The notes below the pieces were generated by a model, which worked only from the letters and a program-made list of their open reading frames with translations, was not told where the DNA came from and ran no database searches. DNA of 45,199 bases from Phormidium sp. OSCR (GTDB lineage: Bacteria > Cyanobacteriota > Cyanobacteriia > Cyanobacteriales > Geitlerinemataceae). Where the stretch lies: the NCBI GenBank assembly GCA_001314905.1, contig LJZT01000026.1:1-45199 (forward strand). The letters are read 5' to 3'. The position numbers and the translations under genes were made by a program. Shown here piece after piece: positions 7,557 to 16,695 of this stretch. The stretch's first letter is position 1. Every line of letters begins with the position of its first letter.

Positions 7557-10321
7557 GATGTCTCATCCGTTAAGCGCATCTCAGCGCGAACCATCGACTC
7601 TCCTAAAACCCGTTCAATTTTGAAGCCAAGATGTTCAGAAATGCGTTGCATGGCCCGGTTATCCGAGAGGATTTCGGCAAAGACTAAATCAAAGCCTTCT
7701 GCGCGGGCAATTTCAATCGAACGGCGTGTCATTTCAGTTCCTAACCCCTGATGCTGGAAGCGATCGCTGACCAACAAGGAATACTCCGCATCACGAGTTC
7801 CGTGAATTAGACTCAAGCGGGCCACCCCAACGAGTTCATGCTTACCCGTTTCAGGATTGCGGTAATCAGCAATCAGGGCCATTTCTTGATCGTAATCAAT
7901 AAAACAGAGGCGCGAGAGTCGTTCATGAGTCACTCGGCGACTGAGTTTGAACGCGTGGGCGTAGCGTAGATAGACACTTTCATCCGAGAGGCTTTCGTGA
8001 AACTTCACCGCCATCGGTTCATCTTCGGGGCGAATGGGGCGAATCGTCACCTCCCGTCCATCGCGTACTGTCCAGCGTCCCACATACTGACTGGGATAGG
8101 GGCGAATGGCCGGTTTGGGTAACTCAGCCACATCCGTATCTGCCGAATGGAGAACCACTCGCGCATCCAGGGAAATCAGCCGTTCCGGACTAGCCAGCAG
8201 TGGATTCACCTCAATCTCTTTAATCCAGGGTTGTTCCACCACCAGATAGGAAAAGCGCACTAACAGTTGTTCGAGGGCGGCCAAGTCAATGGGATCGCGG
8301 CCGCGAATCCCCTTGAGGGCCGTATAGATTTTGGTGTTTTCCATCAAACGCCGGGCCAGGGTGGTGTTGAGGGGTGGTAGGCCCAGGGCGCGATCGCGGA
8401 ACACCTCCACCAATTGTCCCCCAGTCCCAAACAGCAACACGGGGCCAAACTGAGGATCTAAACTACTGCCAATAATCAACTCGTAGCCATCGAGTTTCAG
8501 CATCGGCTGAACGGTGACGCCCTGAAAGTCCTCGGGGCTATGGAGTTCACTGACGCGATCTTGAATTCGTTGATAGGCTTTCGCCACCGCTTCAGCATCA
8601 TTCAAGTTCAGCTGTACCCCTCCCACATCGGTTTTGTGGGTAATGGTTTCCGAGAGAAGTTTTAACACCACCGGATAACCGAGATCAGCGGCGGCGGCCA
8701 TGGCTTCCTCCAGAGTTTTGGCGATGCGAGTTTCCACAATGGGGATGCCATAACTGGCCAGGAGTTGCTTCGACTCAAACTCGGTTAACAACGTCCGTCC
8801 AGCCTCTCGTACCGTTTGGATAATGGCGTAAGCCGAGGGGCGATCGCGGCCTGAGGCTTCTCCTTCCTCATCCTCTAATAACATCGGCGTTTCATACAAA
8901 CTGCGCAAATTACGGCTGTAGCGCCACATATAGTTAAACATCCGCACCGCCGTATCGGGATAGGGGAAGGCCGGGATATTGGCCTGATTGAGAATCCGCG
9001 CCCCGGCTTCGACATCGGCCCCACCCATCCAACTGGCGAAAATGGGTTTCTTATTCCGGCCTTCCATGGGACAGGCTTTGAGTTTCTCGGCTGTCTCTGT
9101 CGGCGAGGTCATCGCTTGGGGTGTTAACACCACAATCAAGCCATCACTATTGGGATCTTGGACCGCGACTTGTAAGGCTTTGGCGTAGCGATCGGGGTCT
9201 GCATCCCCCAAAATATCAATGGGGTTGCCATGACTCCATTGCGGCGGCAAAATCTCATCGAGACGTTCCAAGGTTTCCGGGGCCAACTCCGCCAACTTAC
9301 CTCCCTCGGTAATCAGAGTATCCGTCGTCAGGACACCGGGACCTCCTGCATTCGTCAAAATCGTTAAACGCGGACCTTTCGGGCGCGGTTGTTTGGCCAG
9401 CAATTCCGCCATGTAGAACAGATGGGCCAAGTGATAGACTCGTAACACCCCCGAGCGTCGGAACGCCGCGTCTAGCACCTCATCACTGCCCGCTAAGGCC
9501 CCCGTATGAGAGGCAGCGGCCTTGGCAGCGGCCTCAGTGCGTCCGGCTTTGATGACGATAATCGGTTTACTTAAGGCAACTTCCCGGGCTGCTGACAGGA
9601 AAGACCGGGCATCGCCAATGGACTCCATATAGATAACAATACTCTCGGTACGGGGATCATCGCCGAGGTAGTAGATCAGATCCCCCCAACCCACATCTAA
9701 CATCGACCCTAGGGAGACGAAGGAACTAAAGCCCACATTGGCTTGAAAACTCCAGTCTAAAATGGAGGTACACAGGGCACCACTTTGGCTAATAAAGCCT
9801 ACACTTCCGGGACGGGCCATAGACCCGGCGAAGGTGGCATTGAGTCCAGTCAAGGGACTCATCACTCCTAAACAGTTTGGTCCGACAATCCGCATTTTGC
9901 CTCGGGCCGCGTCTAGGATTTGTCGTTCGAGTTCGACGCCTGCTTCTCCCACTTCTTTGAAGCCGGCCGAGAGAATAATCGCTCCCCGGACTCCAGCGGC
10001 GACACATTGACGAATCACCTCGGGAACTGTTGGGGCGGGGGTGGCGATGACGGCCAAATCCACTTGGGCCGGAACTGAGGCCACGTCGGGATAGGCTTTA
10101 ATGCCTAAGACGCTGCTGCGTTTCGGGTTGACGGGAAAGACGGTACCACCAAAGGGATGGCTAATCAGGTTCCAGAGTAAGGTTCGCCCGACACTGTTGG
10201 CTTTTTCGGTCGCACCAATGACGGCAACATTGTTAGGGGAGAAGATGGCTTGCAGTAAATCACTTTGGGAGCGCAGAACATCATGGGCTGGATCGGTTTT
10301 ATAGGGGATTTTAGTAATCAT
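7553..10321 (-). CDS. ADP-forming acyl-CoA synthetase fused to GNAT acetyltransferase
   Basis: About 922 residues from the ATG at 10321, chosen because GGAG lies 8 nt upstream; the frame stays open for 24 more codons. Order of domains: CoA-binding Rossmann domain ([20 protein letters not shown], about 27-46), ligase domains with [17 protein letters not shown] near residue 270, ATP-grasp from about residue 520 ([23 protein letters not shown]), and a C-terminal GNAT domain (about 750-922, [23 protein letters not shown]). This is the layout of Pat/PatZ-type protein lysine acetyltransferases. The His in SHTGA matches the phospho-His of the succinyl-CoA synthetase alpha subunit and is retained here, so the ligase half may be active. 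Followed by the DUF167 gene with a 4-bp overlap. Confidence 0.88.
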   Translation of the reverse strand: MITKIPYKTDPAHDVLRSQSDLLQAIFSPNNVAVIGATEKANSVGRTLLWNLISHPFGGTVFPVNPKRSSVLGIKAYPDVASVPAQVDLAVIATPAPTVPEVIRQCVAAGVRGAIILSAGFKEVGEAGVELERQILDAARGKMRIVGPNCLGVMSPLTGLNATFAGSMARPGSVGFISQSGALCTSILDWSFQANVGFSSFVSLGSMLDVGWGDLIYYLGDDPRTESIVIYMESIGDARSFLSAAREVALSKPIIVIKAGRTEAAAKAAASHTGALAGSDEVLDAAFRRSGVLRVYHLAHLFYMAELLAKQPRPKGPRLTILTNAGGPGVLTTDTLITEGGKLAELAPETLERLDEILPPQWSHGNPIDILGDADPDRYAKALQVAVQDPNSDGLIVVLTPQAMTSPTETAEKLKACPMEGRNKKPIFASWMGGADVEAGARILNQANIPAFPYPDTAVRMFNYMWRYSRNLRSLYETPMLLEDEEGEASGRDRPSAYAIIQTVREAGRTLLTEFESKQLLASYGIPIVETRIAKTLEEAMAAAADLGYPVVLKLLSETITHKTDVGGVQLNLNDAEAVAKAYQRIQDRVSELHSPEDFQGVTVQPMLKLDGYELIIGSSLDPQFGPVLLFGTGGQLVEVFRDRALGLPPLNTTLARRLMENTKIYTALKGIRGRDPIDLAALEQLLVRFSYLVVEQPWIKEIEVNPLLASPERLISLDARVVLHSADTDVAELPKPAIRPYPSQYVGRWTVRDGREVTIRPIRPEDEPMAVKFHESLSDESVYLRYAHAFKLSRRVTHERLSRLCFIDYDQEMALIADYRNPETGKHELVGVARLSLIHGTRDAEYSLLVSDRFQHQGLGTEMTRRSIEIARAEGFDLVFAEILSDNRAMQRISEHLGFKIERVLGESMVRAEMRLTDETS

Positions 10322-10833
10322 ACGTTTACTCCGTTTAAATTGGTTTTTCTGGACAGGTTGATGCTGATTACGTGCCGCGAATGATGGGCGCAAAGAACTC
10401 GGGTTGATTCCTCGAACTTCCGTGACATCAAGATTCCTGGCAAATTCAGCCCCGGTTTTGCTCTCCCAGGTCTAAGACTGACTCATTCATCAGCCTCCAT
10501 TGGCTTTAGTGTACTGGTCTCTCCGGCAATCTCGGAAAATTTTAAGATAGTTTTACTATTGCCGGATTTTAGTTAGGATAGGTTGCGAAAGGTAGGACAG
10601 ACCTGTTACATTTTAAGGCTCTACTGTCTTAAGGTTAGTGTACAAGATCACAAATCTAGCGAAGACGATTGTCGGAAAGACGCTCACCTCCCCTGGAGTC
10701 GGCTGCTGTTGTTGCGTTTCTGGGTAAGTCTGGGGGTCTTGGGATGGTTGACGGTGGAGGGTTGGGGGAGTCGATCGTGGTACGAGATTGGGGGATGAGA
10801 TTCCGTTACGCCATTTACTGATGAAATTTACTG
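10322..10833. other. Intergenic, divergent promoter region
   Basis: 512 bp between two outward-facing genes. A 71-codon frame at 10583-10798 has no family resemblance and a low-complexity G-rich 3' half, so I do not call it. Just before the small GNAT gene the 12-mer TTTACTGATGAA occurs twice (10814-10825, 10827-10838), the second copy containing the start codon. No riboswitch or RNA gene was recognised. Confidence 0.6.
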
Positions 10834-11367
10834 ATGAATGTCCGTCATGCTCGCGCGAATGATTTGTCTGCTATTGTGGGCATTTATAATGCTGCAATTC
10901 CGGGACGAATGGCTACGGCTGATGTCTCGCCGGTGTCTGTTGAAAGTCGTTACCCTTGGTTTAACGGTCATTCTCCCGAGCGTTATCCACTCTGGGTGAC
11001 TGAACGGGATGAGCGGGTGGTGGGTTGGCTGAGTTTTCGCCCCTTTTATGGTCGTCCGGCCTATGCGGCGACGGCGGAACTGGCGATTTACATTGACCCG
11101 GAATATCAGGGTCAGGGGTTGGGGCGTTTTTTGTTAGATTTGGCGGTTGCAAATGGCCCGATGTTACAGTTGAAAACACTCCTGGCCTTTGTTTTTGCCC
11201 ATAATTTGGCTAGTTTAGGTCTATTTGAGCAGGCTAAGTTCCAGGAATGGGGCTATCTACCTCGGATTGCTCAACTCGATGGGGTTGAACGAGACTTGAT
11301 TATTTTGGGTCATCGTCTCGAATCTCCCTCGTCGTTTTTACCGTCATCCCAGTCGGGATTGGTTTGA
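10834..11367 (+). CDS. GNAT N-acetyltransferase, phosphinothricin acetyltransferase-like
   Basis: 177 residues. The N-terminus NVRHARANDLSAIVGIYNAAI and the acetyl-CoA binding motif PEYQGQGLGRFLLDLAV (Q/R-x-x-G-x-G/A) place it in the GNAT superfamily. The FRPFYGRPAYAATAELAIYI segment resembles the YncA/Pat subgroup that acetylates amino-group antibiotics or amino acid analogues. The substrate cannot be told from sequence. The ATG at 10834 lies within a duplicated 12-mer and has no clear ribosome-binding site. A weak hairpin (GAGGGA/TCCCTC, 11366-11391) overlaps the stop codon. Confidence 0.85.
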   Translation: MNVRHARANDLSAIVGIYNAAIPGRMATADVSPVSVESRYPWFNGHSPERYPLWVTERDERVVGWLSFRPFYGRPAYAATAELAIYIDPEYQGQGLGRFLLDLAVANGPMLQLKTLLAFVFAHNLASLGLFEQAKFQEWGYLPRIAQLDGVERDLIILGHRLESPSSFLPSSQSGLV

Positions 11368-11428
11368 GGGAGTGAGCGGTTGCGTTCCCTCTTGAGATGT
11401 TGGCTAAGATGGGATTTGTTGAGGTGAT

Positions 11429-11511
11429 GTTTCCACAGTTTTTCCACAGTTGTCTGGTTCTCGAATGTCAGAATGAAGGGTGATTCATCTGACTTTTCCA
11501 CAGTTTCCACA
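11429..11511 (+). promoter_or_regulatory. Cluster of four DnaA-box-like nonamers
   Basis: Four same-strand sites: GTTTCCACA (11429-11437), TTTTCCACA (11440-11448), TTTTCCACA (11494-11502) and GTTTCCACA (11503-11511). TTTTCCACA is the DnaA box reported for cyanobacterial origins. They are arranged as two close pairs about 55 bp apart and are followed by an AT-rich stretch (about 11520-11660). This could be part of a replication origin or a DnaA-controlled regulatory region. No dnaA or dnaN gene is in the window. Confidence 0.5.
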
Positions 11512-11837
11512 GGGGACGTTTAAGATGCTTTTTGCTAAAATTAAACTCTTATTAACCTCAGAGATTTGAGAGAGCTGTTGGGACAACTTGTAAATTCTTG
11601 TTAAGTTTAGGGGCATAATGGGCAAGAATTTTGGAATATATCTTGACAAATACCTGGTTTTGTGAAACGAAATGCGATCGCCCCGTAGTTGGGGTCAAGC
11701 CAATTGCTAAACTGGCTGCGATCGCGAAACAGTTAAGCCCCATTTAACATCAATACCTTTATGTCGTCCTGGACTCCCTCGTGAGAGACTCAGCCCGAGA
11801 TGCACCCCCCCTAGCACTCGCCCTCATTTCATCTGTA
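11512..11837. other. AT-rich intergenic region before the M48 protease gene
   Basis: The first half is AT-rich (TTTTTGCTAAAATTAAACTC and similar) and could be an unwinding region if the upstream nonamers are an origin. Two HIP1-type palindromes lie at about 11674 and 11719. A short minus-strand frame (11558-11743) shows no convincing protein character. The promoter of the protease gene should lie here. Confidence 0.4.
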
Positions 11838-13769
11838 ATGATTATGAAACGTTTACGAAACCTATTGTGCTTCCTATTAGGGACAAGCTTGTTCCTGAGC
11901 TTAAACCTATTTTTGCCCAACATTCCCCTGTTGTTGCGGGGAGCTGTTGCCGCTCAATCTGATGCCATCAGTGAGCTGGTGGTTCACAAGTCCATCAGCC
12001 TCAAAACTCATCCTGAAGTGGAGGTGACGGGGACGAAGTCCCTGAAGGGATTAGAGGTTGACGGCGATCGCCAACTGGCCCAACGGTCCATCCTCCAAGA
12101 ACAAGGCCGTCTAACCAATCGCAGTTCCCGACTACGAGACGGGAGTCGCTACAATCTCTATGAATTTTCAGCAGAAGCCGGCCAAGAGGTTCGCATTCAA
12201 CTCGAAAGTTCGGATTTTGACACCTATCTGATTCTCATTGGCCCTGACGATCAGCCATTAGCTGAAAACGACGATCGCACCTCGGGAGACACCAACTCAG
12301 AACTGGTGCTCAATCTGCCGGCTACGGGAACCTATCGCCTGGTGGCCAACGCCTTTGATTCTCGGGGTCGAGGGGACTATCAGGTTGCTGTGTATGCCAC
12401 AGAAACGTCGAGGAATACCGCTCAGGAGAAACCTGATCCCAATGCAACGACGGGAACCCCGGCTCCGGTATCCCTCAGTGAACGAGAACAACTGATGGCC
12501 GAGGGCGATCGCTATTATCTACAAGGGAATCTTCGGGAAGCCGAACGGCTCTATCGTCAAGCCAAACCGGAGTTTCCCGCTGAAGGAACTATCGAAATCG
12601 CCGACGCGATCACCGAGGAGCAACTCTCCCCAGCCGGTCGCGTCTATTGGGATAATGTCCAAGAAGGCCTGGCCGAAAATCGTGAGTCTCAGCTAGAAGC
12701 CTCCTTAGATCTGCTGTTTGAAGAAGCTCCCGGTTTTGCACCCCCCTACGCTCTCATTGCTCAACGCCATCTCGATGAAGGAGACACCGACGAGGCGATC
12801 GCCTTCCTCGAAGACGCCACCACTCGCTTCCCCGGTTCCTATGAACTGGCGCGAATGCTGGCCGAAACCCTGCGAGAAGACGGACAACGCCTCGAAGCGT
12901 CAATCACAGCGCGGGAATTTGCCATTGTCAACCCCGAACATCCCCAAGCCGGGGAGATGACGGAATTAGCAGAAGATTATCTGGGCAGTTTCCGGGGTCG
13001 CCTCCGGGAAAACATTGCCCTACGGGGTTTGGGTGGCTTAGCCGTGGGGGTCCTAACCGGACGCACGGGTTCCACGGTGTTTCAAGCCATTAACCTCGCT
13101 CAGCTGATGCTGGCCGGAGAATCTCGCCTCGGGGAGCAAATCGCCGAACAGTTACAGGGTCAATTGCGGATGGTGAATGACCCAGAAATTCTCGGCTATG
13201 TGGACGAGTTAGGCCAAGACGTGGCCCGCTATATGGGACGAGATGAGTTTGACTATGAGTTTTTCGTCGTCGATGACGAGAATCTCAACGCCTTTGCCCT
13301 GCCTGGTGGTAAGGTCTTTGTCAATACGGGTGCTATTTTAGCGGCCAACTCCGAGGCGGAACTAGCGGGACTTATCGGCCATGAAGTAGGTCATGCGGTT
13401 CTCTCTCACGGTTTCCAACGGGTGGTTACGAATAATCTTTTGGCGAACCTCGCTCGGGAAATTCCTTTTGGTAACTTGTTAGGAACCTTAGTCAGTTTGG
13501 ACTACAGCCGTAAACATGAACGCCAGTCCGATATTATCGGCACTCGGGTGATTCACAGTGCTGGTTATGCGGCGGATGGCTTACGCAACTTCATGCAAAC
13601 TCTGCGGGAACAGCAGGGGGGTGGTTCGACAATTCCTTATCTTTCGACTCACCCGGCCCCGCGCACTCGGGTTCGTTATATGGAGGAGTTGATTGAGCGG
13701 AATAATTACAACCGCTACAGCTTTGAAGGGGTGGAACGTCACGCCCAGATTAAGGCGCGGTTGTCGTAG
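11838..13769 (+). CDS. Secreted M48 metalloprotease with PPC and TPR domains
   Basis: About 643 residues from the ATG at 11838 (MIMKRLRNLLCFLLG); the frame also opens at a GTG 57 bp earlier. An N-terminal signal segment (FLLGTSLFLSLNLFLP) implies export. Then a PPC-type beta domain (YNLYEFSAEAGQEVRIQLES to GDYQVAVYA, about residues 105-190), a TPR-like helical region (about 215-380), and an M48 catalytic domain. The zinc motif is HEVGH (in LAGLIGHEVGHAVLSHG, near residue 515), and the third ligand lies in RKHERQSD. This is the BepA-like layout with an added PPC domain, suggesting quality control of envelope proteins in the periplasm. Followed by a strong terminator. Confidence 0.88.
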   Translation: MIMKRLRNLLCFLLGTSLFLSLNLFLPNIPLLLRGAVAAQSDAISELVVHKSISLKTHPEVEVTGTKSLKGLEVDGDRQLAQRSILQEQGRLTNRSSRLRDGSRYNLYEFSAEAGQEVRIQLESSDFDTYLILIGPDDQPLAENDDRTSGDTNSELVLNLPATGTYRLVANAFDSRGRGDYQVAVYATETSRNTAQEKPDPNATTGTPAPVSLSEREQLMAEGDRYYLQGNLREAERLYRQAKPEFPAEGTIEIADAITEEQLSPAGRVYWDNVQEGLAENRESQLEASLDLLFEEAPGFAPPYALIAQRHLDEGDTDEAIAFLEDATTRFPGSYELARMLAETLREDGQRLEASITAREFAIVNPEHPQAGEMTELAEDYLGSFRGRLRENIALRGLGGLAVGVLTGRTGSTVFQAINLAQLMLAGESRLGEQIAEQLQGQLRMVNDPEILGYVDELGQDVARYMGRDEFDYEFFVVDDENLNAFALPGGKVFVNTGAILAANSEAELAGLIGHEVGHAVLSHGFQRVVTNNLLANLAREIPFGNLLGTLVSLDYSRKHERQSDIIGTRVIHSAGYAADGLRNFMQTLREQQGGGSTIPYLSTHPAPRTRVRYMEELIERNNYNRYSFEGVERHAQIKARLS

Positions 13770-13795
13770 TTTTCGTTTGATTTCTTGACTTGTTG

Positions 13796-13828
13796 CCGTA
13801 ACGTCTTTCGGGGCGTTACGGTTTTTTT
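13796..13828 (+). terminator. Rho-independent terminator of the M48 protease gene
   Basis: An 8-bp perfect stem (CCGTAACG 13796-13803, CGTTACGG 13814-13821) is followed at once by seven T residues (13822-13828). It lies 26 bp after the protease stop. Confidence 0.9.
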
Positions 13829-14038
13829 GCACCTTTTTCTGTTTGGGGGAGTTGGGGTGAGGAGGCGATCGGCACTCTTGTATCGCGGGAGTTTGCAGCT
13901 CACAAGACTTGGAAACTTTTCGAGAAATTGTACTAAATGTCTAAAGTCGTAAGCTTTACCACTCTCTCAGAAATTTTTTTCTATTATGCTCCCAGCGCTT
14001 CTTGACACCTCAGCATTTGCAGTGGTAAAATATCCCAG

Positions 14039-14176
14039 GCACGAAAAGAGGTACAGCATAACCAAATTTTAAAATAAGTTATACCATTTTTCGTGCTTGC
14101 GTGCTAGACATCTGACGCCGAGGAAAGCGAACGGCTGCCCCTACAGACATCTATGGTATAACTTATGAAAATTGGT
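14039..14176. repeat. MITE-like palindromic repeat
   Basis: A perfect 14-bp inverted repeat, ATAAGTTATACCAT (14074-14087) and ATGGTATAACTTAT (14153-14166), extends imperfectly outward (ACCAAATTTT at 14061, GAAAATTGGT at 14167-14176). Inside, AGACATCT occurs twice as a direct repeat around a GC-rich core. A second 9-bp inverted repeat (GCACGAAAA 14039-14047, TTTTCGTGC 14088-14096) overlaps the left arm. No coding capacity. The size and structure suit a miniature inverted-repeat element or an interspersed palindrome at the edge of the defence region. Confidence 0.5.
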
Positions 14177-14303
14177 CTTAGTCTAGTTTAGACGAAATCA
14201 CTGGCTCTGGCTCGCGCCCCATTAGTTTATTATTTAAACCATCGCTAGCACAGATTCTAAACTGATAACCCCTCTGTCATTTGTTCAGCAACTGGTAGCT
14301 AAT

Positions 14304-15449
14304 ATGCAAATCAAGACACTAGAGTATTATGACGACGAGTATAAGTGGGAGCTGGCAAGGGTCGATTTTTTGCAGAATCTAAATCTTCTTGTTGGTGTCT
14401 CTGGTGTAGGTAAGACAAGAACACTCAAAGCTATCTATAATTTGAAAGCCATAGCCAATGGTGCATCGTTGAACGGAGTGAAATGGAATGTTTGCTTTGT
14501 AGGAGATGATGGACGTGAGTACAGTTGGATAGGAGAGTTTGAAACACAAGAAGAAACCATTTTAGTTGATGAAAGCTCAGACGAAAATCAGCAAGTGAGA
14601 CTCACGAGCGAAAGATTGGTTTGTGATAACCATAAGGTTTTGATTGAGAGACAAAACTCAGATATTACGTTAAATGGAAGTAAAACCCCCAAATTATCCC
14701 CTTTCGAGAGCGTTATTGAACTTCTCAAACAAGAGGATCAAATTTCTCCTGTAAAAGAGTCCCTAGACAACATCATACTTGCCGACTCTACAAGTTACTC
14801 TACAAATTATGGTAAAGTTTGGCGTCTGCCGATAGGTATGTTGAGAAAATTTGAAAAAGCTAAACTTTCCAACCTGCAGAAAAGTGGGTTGCCAGTGCCA
14901 ATAAAATTGTCTATTCTTCATAAATTCTTTCCCGAAACCTTTAATAAAATCAAAGAGGCTTTTATATCAGTTTTCCCAAGTGTATCAGATATAAAAATTG
15001 AGACTGTCCGAGTTAATAACATTCCTATTGAACTATTTGATTTTTTCAAAGAGGGCAACACTGTTAGCATTAGAGAAAAGGGTGTGAAAGATTGGACTCA
15101 AAATATATCTTCGGGAATGATAAAGACACTGATGTATATTGGTGAGTTATATTTATCTCCTGAAAATAGTATCATACTAATTGATGAATTTGAGAATAGT
15201 TTAGGTGTTAATTGCTTGGATAGTGTCACGGAACTGATACTGGGCGATAAAAGGTTTCAGTTTTTTATAACTAGCCATCACCCTTACATAATCAATAATG
15301 TCAGTCCCGCTTACTGGAAAATAGTGACTCGGAAAGGGGGTTTGGTCACGATCAAGAATTCAGAAGATTTTCATATATCCGAATCGAGGCAAAAGGCTTT
15401 TATTGACTTAATCAACGTTCTAGAAGATAATGAAGACATGGAGGAATAA
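14304..15449 (+). CDS. ABC-type AAA ATPase of a two-gene ATPase/TOPRIM system
   Basis: 381 residues. Walker A is GVSGVGKT (31-38), close to the N-terminus as in SMC/Rad50-like and OLD-family ATPases. Walker B is IILIDEFENS (about 289-298), and a switch histidine follows in ITSHHPY (about 322-328). Lys-, Asn- and Ile-rich with AT-rich codons and no HIP1 site in the gene, unlike the flanking housekeeping genes, which points to recent transfer. The next gene begins 2 bp after its stop and encodes a TOPRIM-like protein. ATPase plus TOPRIM or HNH partners form several anti-phage systems (Gabija, Septu, PARIS, OLD type 2). The sensor role here is inferred by analogy. Confidence 0.78.
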   Translation: MQIKTLEYYDDEYKWELARVDFLQNLNLLVGVSGVGKTRTLKAIYNLKAIANGASLNGVKWNVCFVGDDGREYSWIGEFETQEETILVDESSDENQQVRLTSERLVCDNHKVLIERQNSDITLNGSKTPKLSPFESVIELLKQEDQISPVKESLDNIILADSTSYSTNYGKVWRLPIGMLRKFEKAKLSNLQKSGLPVPIKLSILHKFFPETFNKIKEAFISVFPSVSDIKIETVRVNNIPIELFDFFKEGNTVSIREKGVKDWTQNISSGMIKTLMYIGELYLSPENSIILIDEFENSLGVNCLDSVTELILGDKRFQFFITSHHPYIINNVSPAYWKIVTRKGGLVTIKNSEDFHISESRQKAFIDLINVLEDNEDMEE

Positions 15450-15451
15450 AA

Positions 15452-16153
15452 GTGAATATTTATTTTTTAGTTGAGGGAAAGAGTACGGAGAAAAAAATAT
15501 ACTCTAAATGGCTTCAACATCTAATTCCCGAACTAGAACAAGTTAAATATCACGATGAGGTCAAAAATAACAACTACTACCTCATAAGTGGCAAAGGATA
15601 TCCTAGAATTTTGGATGATGCGCTTGATAACGCGGCTGATAAGATTCGGGAAACATTAAAATACGATTATCTTGTAGTTTGTGTTGATGCAGATGAAGAG
15701 TCGGTAGAAGAGAGAGTTCATTACATATATGAAGTGATACGAGAGAAAGAGCTAAACTTAGGAAAAACCAAGGTTGAAGTAGTTGTACAAAATCGTTGTA
15801 TAGAAACCTGGTTATTAGGAAACAGGAATATTTTTCACTCCAGGCAATCGTTACTCGAGGGAAAGTTGCCAGAGTATGTAAAATACTATGATGTTTCTCA
15901 GAATAATCCCGAGGAAATGGGTAAATATAACGAGAAAAATCATGCGGATTTTCATCTAAAGTACTTACAGGAAATTTTTAGATCAAAAAACACAGCTTAC
16001 ACAAAGAAGTATCCAAGAGATGCTGCAAAAAAATATTATCTTGAGCAACTGCAAAAAAGGGTACAAGAAAACCCGGACGATCTCAAAACTTTTCAAGTTT
16101 TTTTGAAATTTTGTGAAATAGTCAGAAACAATATAATTCACAATATTGAGTAG
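15452..16153 (+). CDS. TOPRIM-like protein, putative nuclease partner of the ATPase
   Basis: 233 residues. The opening NIYFLVEGKSTEKKIY holds the TOPRIM glutamate (E8), and YLVVCVDADEESVEE (about 73-87) gives the DxD pair; a further NRCIETWLLGN motif follows near residue 113. That order (E, then D-x-D) is the TOPRIM metal site, as in DUF4276/DUF4435-type effectors. I cannot assign the exact family. It is 2 bp from the ATPase gene, so the pair is one operon. Same AT-rich, HIP1-free composition. In PARIS such a partner is a tRNA nuclease; for this protein the target is unknown. Confidence 0.65.
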   Translation: MNIYFLVEGKSTEKKIYSKWLQHLIPELEQVKYHDEVKNNNYYLISGKGYPRILDDALDNAADKIRETLKYDYLVVCVDADEESVEERVHYIYEVIREKELNLGKTKVEVVVQNRCIETWLLGNRNIFHSRQSLLEGKLPEYVKYYDVSQNNPEEMGKYNEKNHADFHLKYLQEIFRSKNTAYTKKYPRDAAKKYYLEQLQKRVQENPDDLKTFQVFLKFCEIVRNNIIHNIE

Positions 16154-16251
16154 CGGTAGCTCACAAAAGCTAAGCTCAGATTATATGATCCTGTTTAGAG
16201 AAAGTTAGTATCCCTGACGTCAGTGCCTATGCTAAGTGAAGGGTTATCAGG

Positions 16252-16359
16252 AATATTTTCAATATCGAAACACTCAACGGAGCCGGCGCTGCGATTAACC
16301 TGGGCGGCACAGTTCAAGGTAATCAGACCGGTTCACAGTCTCCACCACCTGAAGGCTAA
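16252..16359 (+). pseudogene. Fragment related to the small protein at 17064
   Basis: The frame NIFNIETLNGAGAAINLGG, continuing TVQGNQTGSQSPPPEG and a stop, has no ATG; an in-frame stop lies five codons upstream. It matches the N-terminus of the 89-residue protein 700 bp further on (FNIQNFNADKAAINLGG then TVEGDQIG). It is probably the remnant of a second copy of that gene, retaining only the glycine/asparagine-rich segment. Confidence 0.6.
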
Positions 16360-16452
16360 AATATAAGGTAACTCCCTGACAAAAACCAAACCCTATTACC
16401 ATTGCCCTTCAACCGGCTCAGAAACCCCATCCACATCAAACCAATCTTAACC

Positions 16453-16695
16453 ATGAAAGCCATTGAAACCACCGCTATCCTCTCCGAAAATGGGCAACTT
16501 ACCCTAGATGAACCACTGGCACTTGACGTGAACAGCCGAGTTCGAGTAATTGTACTGATCACTGAACCTGAAGATGACCCAGACGATACCTCCATTACCG
16601 AGATTCAGGAAGGACTCTACCAAGGCTGGCAAGACATCTTAGGTGGAAGAACGAAACCCGTTTCCCAACTTTGGGAGGGGATGGATGTCGACTAA
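16453..16695 (+). CDS. Antitoxin-like protein of a RelE/ParE pair
   Basis: 80 residues from the ATG at 16453 (MKAIETTAILSENGQLTLD). The N-terminus resembles a swapped-hairpin or MetJ-like DNA-binding start (TAILSENGQLTLDEPLALDVNSRVRVIVLI), followed by an acidic, probably disordered tail (TEPEDDPDDTSITEIQEGL) as in many type II antitoxins. Its stop overlaps the start of the toxin frame by 11 bp. The family assignment rests mainly on size, layout and neighbour. Confidence 0.68.
   Translation: MKAIETTAILSENGQLTLDEPLALDVNSRVRVIVLITEPEDDPDDTSITEIQEGLYQGWQDILGGRTKPVSQLWEGMDVD

Noticed and set aside
10583-10798. 71-codon plus-strand frame
   Set aside because: No family resemblance, biased G-rich 3' half, no ribosome-binding site; treated as intergenic.
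11558-11743. 61-codon minus-strand frame before the M48 protease
   Set aside because: Lies in the likely promoter/AT-rich region with no recognisable domain.
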